64,000 nt of DNA from Pusillimonas sp. TS35 (GTDB lineage: Bacteria > Pseudomonadota > Gammaproteobacteria > Burkholderiales > Burkholderiaceae_B). The notes under the pieces are model-generated. The model was not told the DNA's origin, did no database searches, and saw only the letters and a list, made by a program, of their open reading frames with translations. Made by a program: the position numbers and the translations under genes. The stretch lies in contig NZ_WWER01000004.1 in NCBI RefSeq assembly GCF_009857885.1, positions 1 to 64,000 of the forward strand, read 5' to 3'. Below are positions 60,107 through 64,000 of this stretch, piece by piece. Each line of letters starts with the position of its first letter. Positions within the stretch are counted from its first letter, which is position 1.

Positions 60107-61159
60107 ATGACAAACAAACAATCCGCTTCCATGACCTACCGCGATGCCGGGGTCGATATCGACGCCGGCGACGCGCTGGTCGATCGCATCAAGCCTCTGG
60201 CGGCGCGTACCATGCGGCCCGGCGTCATGGCGGGCATTGGCGGTTTCGGTGCCCTGTTCGAGGTGCCGCGCCACCTGAAAGAGCCAGTGCTGGTGTCGGG
60301 TACCGACGGCGTGGGCACCAAGCTGCGCCTGGCGTTTGAGTGGGGCCGTCACGATACCGTGGGTATCGATCTGGTCGCCATGAGCGTCAACGATATTCTC
60401 GTTCAGGGCGCCGAGCCGCTGTATTTTCTCGACTACTTCGCATGCGGCAAGCTGGCGGTGGATACCGCCGCTGCGGTCGTGGGCGGCATCGCAAAGGGCT
60501 GTGAACTGGCCGGCTGTGCGCTGATCGGGGGCGAAACCGCCGAAATGCCCGGCATGTACCCCGACGGCGAGTACGATCTGGCCGGTTTTGCGGTAGGTGC
60601 GGTCGAGAAATCACGCATCATCGACGGCAAGTCCATCGCCGAGGGCGACGTGGTGTTGGGCCTGGCTTCCAGCGGCGCGCACTCCAACGGCTATTCGCTG
60701 GTGCGCCGCATTCTCAAGCATGCCAATGCTCGGCCCACGCAAGAGCTCGGCGGTCGCCCGCTGCAAGACGCGGTCATGGAACCCACCCGCATCTATGTCA
60801 AATCTGTGTTGGCCGCCTTGGCCGCGCACGGCACCGACATCAAAGGTCTGGCCCACATCACGGGCGGGGGCCTGCTCGAAAACGTACCACGTATCCTGCA
60901 GCCCGGCCTCACGGCCCGTTTGCACCGTGATGCCTGGCAAATGCCCGAGCTCTTTACCTGGCTGCAGCAAAATGGCGGGGTTGAAGACCGCGAAATGCAC
61001 CGCGTTTTCAATTGCGGCATTGGGATGGTGATCGTGGTGCCCGCCGCTGCGGCCGATGCCGTGGCGGCTACCCTGTCGGCTCAGGGCGAGCAGGTCTATC
61101 GCGTGGGTGAAATTACTGCCCGCGAAAGCGCCGACGCGCCACAAACCGTCGTCGTCTGA
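60107..61159 (+). CDS. purM: Phosphoribosylformylglycinamidine cyclo-ligase (AIR synthetase)
   Basis: Makes AIR, the substrate of PurK. The 350-residue protein has [15 protein letters not shown], the [14 protein letters not shown] motif and the C-terminal [17 protein letters not shown] 60107 ([17 protein letters not shown]) is chosen over the open frame from 59855. A -10-like TAAAAT lies at 60046-60051. It converges with miaA over a 34-bp gap that holds a small GCCCGC/GCGGGC hairpin (61172-61186). Confidence 0.96.
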   Translation: MTNKQSASMTYRDAGVDIDAGDALVDRIKPLAARTMRPGVMAGIGGFGALFEVPRHLKEPVLVSGTDGVGTKLRLAFEWGRHDTVGIDLVAMSVNDILVQGAEPLYFLDYFACGKLAVDTAAAVVGGIAKGCELAGCALIGGETAEMPGMYPDGEYDLAGFAVGAVEKSRIIDGKSIAEGDVVLGLASSGAHSNGYSLVRRILKHANARPTQELGGRPLQDAVMEPTRIYVKSVLAALAAHGTDIKGLAHITGGGLLENVPRILQPGLTARLHRDAWQMPELFTWLQQNGGVEDREMHRVFNCGIGMVIVVPAAAADAVAATLSAQGEQVYRVGEITARESADAPQTVVV

Positions 61160-61193
61160 GCCTGGGTCACGGCCCGCGCAGCGGGCTTCGTGG

Positions 61194-62134
61194 CTACTCC
61201 AGATAGGGGGCTGCAGCGTCGATCACCTGGGCGGCCGCATCGGCCGCCAGGCAGTCCACTACGGTTCTGTCGGGTTGGCTGCGCAGCCAGGTCAGTTGAC
61301 GCTTGGCCAGTTGGCGCGTGGCGGCAATGGCGCGTTCCACGGCGGCTTCCAGGCTTGTTTCCCCGTCCAGGTAATCCCACAACTGCCGGTAACCAACACA
61401 GCGCACCGACGGCAGGCCGGTGTGTAGGTCGGGCCGCGCATGCAGTGCGGCGACTTCCTGTACCAGCCCTTGTTCGATCATGGCGTGGTAACGCTGCGCA
61501 ATGCGCGCATGCAGGGCCAGCCGGTCAGAAGGCTCCAGGCTCAGTGTTACGTATCGGTCTTGCGTGGCGGGGCGCGGGCGCGCCTCGTTCAGCCAGGCTG
61601 ACATGGGCTTGCCGCTGGCGCGATAGATTTCGATTGCGCGCTGCAGCCGCTGGCTATCGTTGGGCGACAGCCGGGCGGCGGTTTCAGGATCGTACCCGGC
61701 CAATTGGCGATGCAGGCCAGGCCAGCCTATCCGCGCGGCCTCCAGATCGATCTCCGCCCGTATGGTGGCATCCGCCGGCGGCAGGTCATTCAAACCTTCG
61801 CGCAATGCCTTGTAGTAGAGCATGGTGCCGCCGCACAGTAGCGGGATATTTCCGCGGCCTCGTATCTGGCGGATAAGCGCCTGGGTGTCAGCCACGAATT
61901 CGGCGGCAGAGTAGCTTTGCGCGGGGTCGCGGATGTCCAGCAGATGCTGCGGCACCTGCGCCCGCTCTTCAGCGGACGGCTTGGCAGTGCCGATATCCAT
62001 GCCACGGTAGATCGTCGCTGAATCCACCGTAATGATCTCGAGCGGCCAGCGCTGTGCCAGCGCCAGCGTGGACGCCGATTTGCCGGCCGCAGTAGGGCCG
62101 GCCAGACACAGCACAGAAGGGACGGGTGGTTGCA

Positions 62135-62138
<4 letters not shown>
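61194..62138 (-). CDS. miaA: tRNA dimethylallyltransferase
   Basis: Prenylates A37 of tRNAs, providing the i6A37 that MiaB (5560-6993) thiomethylates. The protein of about 314 residues has the Walker A GPTAAGKS near the N-terminus, the [17 protein letters not shown] motif and the later GYRQLWDYL segment. Two adjacent ATGs (62138 and 62135) overlap the mutL stop. The mutL-miaA order is a classic proteobacterial arrangement, though hfq does not follow here. Confidence 0.96.

Positions 62139-64000
<1,862 letters not shown>

Overview
The window is GC-rich chromosomal DNA from a betaproteobacterium, most likely of the family Alcaligenaceae (Bordetella / Achromobacter / Pusillimonas relatives). This is an inference from gene content and order: miaB-phoH-ybeY-corC-lnt, queA-tgt-yajC-secDF, a two-domain MaeB, tkt-gap-pgk next to fba-purC-purE-purK-tsaC, glyQS-gmhB-plsC, and hda-HAD-pcnB-folK opposite purM. 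Genes are densely packed, often with 4-bp ATGA stop/start overlaps. Long open frames antisense to real genes are frequent and come from the high GC content.

Layout. 1-127: the end of an IS3-type insertion sequence. 251-1248: two copies of a tRNA Ala(GGC)-Glu(TTC)-Asp(GTC) operon on the minus strand, separated by a strong terminator. 1408-6993 (minus): tRNA modification, rRNA maturation and envelope operon miaB-phoH-ybeY-corC-lnt. 7333-9009 (plus): periplasmic sulfite dehydrogenase sorAB, closed by a perfect 16-bp hairpin terminator shared with the convergent 9190-14802 block secF-secD-yajC-tgt-queA. 15006-19409 (plus): PBP4, upp, a secreted protein of unknown function and a DUF883/YqjE/YqjK-like membrane operon. 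19553-24456: ubiD, a lytic transglycosylase, a class I aminotransferase and a divergent FAD-fold protein preceded by 11-bp iterated repeats. 24617-28561 (plus): maeB, a patatin-like lipase and a barstar-family protein in overlapping reading frames. 28573-41376: rsmE, then the central-carbon and purine run tkt-gap-pgk-ALDH-mogA-fba-purC-purE-purK-tsaC. 41536-47291: a MaoC protein, an SpmA/SpmB fusion, a FadE-like acyl-CoA dehydrogenase, glyoxalase I and a YgjP-like metallopeptidase. 47278-51591 (minus): glyQ-glyS-gmhB-plsC. 51696-56457 (plus): enoyl-CoA hydratase, class I fumarase, a HTD2-type hot-dog dehydratase and a CaiB-type CoA-transferase, a possible C4/C5-dicarboxylate module. 56542-62138: folK, pcnB, a HAD phosphatase, hda, purM and miaA. 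62135-64000: mutL, truncated by the window edge.

Links between genes. MogA (35617) serves molybdenum cofactor synthesis, which SorA (7333) needs. Tgt and QueA are consecutive steps to queuosine, and MiaA and MiaB are consecutive steps to ms2i6A37. PurC, PurE, PurK and PurM cover adjacent steps of IMP synthesis. MutL carries the metal-binding endonuclease motif, which suggests a MutH-independent mismatch repair system.

Most of the window is core genome. The points most worth a second look are the fumarase/dehydratase/CoA-transferase cluster, the maeB-patatin-barstar run, the in-frame hexanucleotide repeat in mutL, the 11-bp repeats at 23454-23497, and the tRNA operon duplication next to an IS end. 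No CRISPR array, prophage or clearly new defence system was seen.
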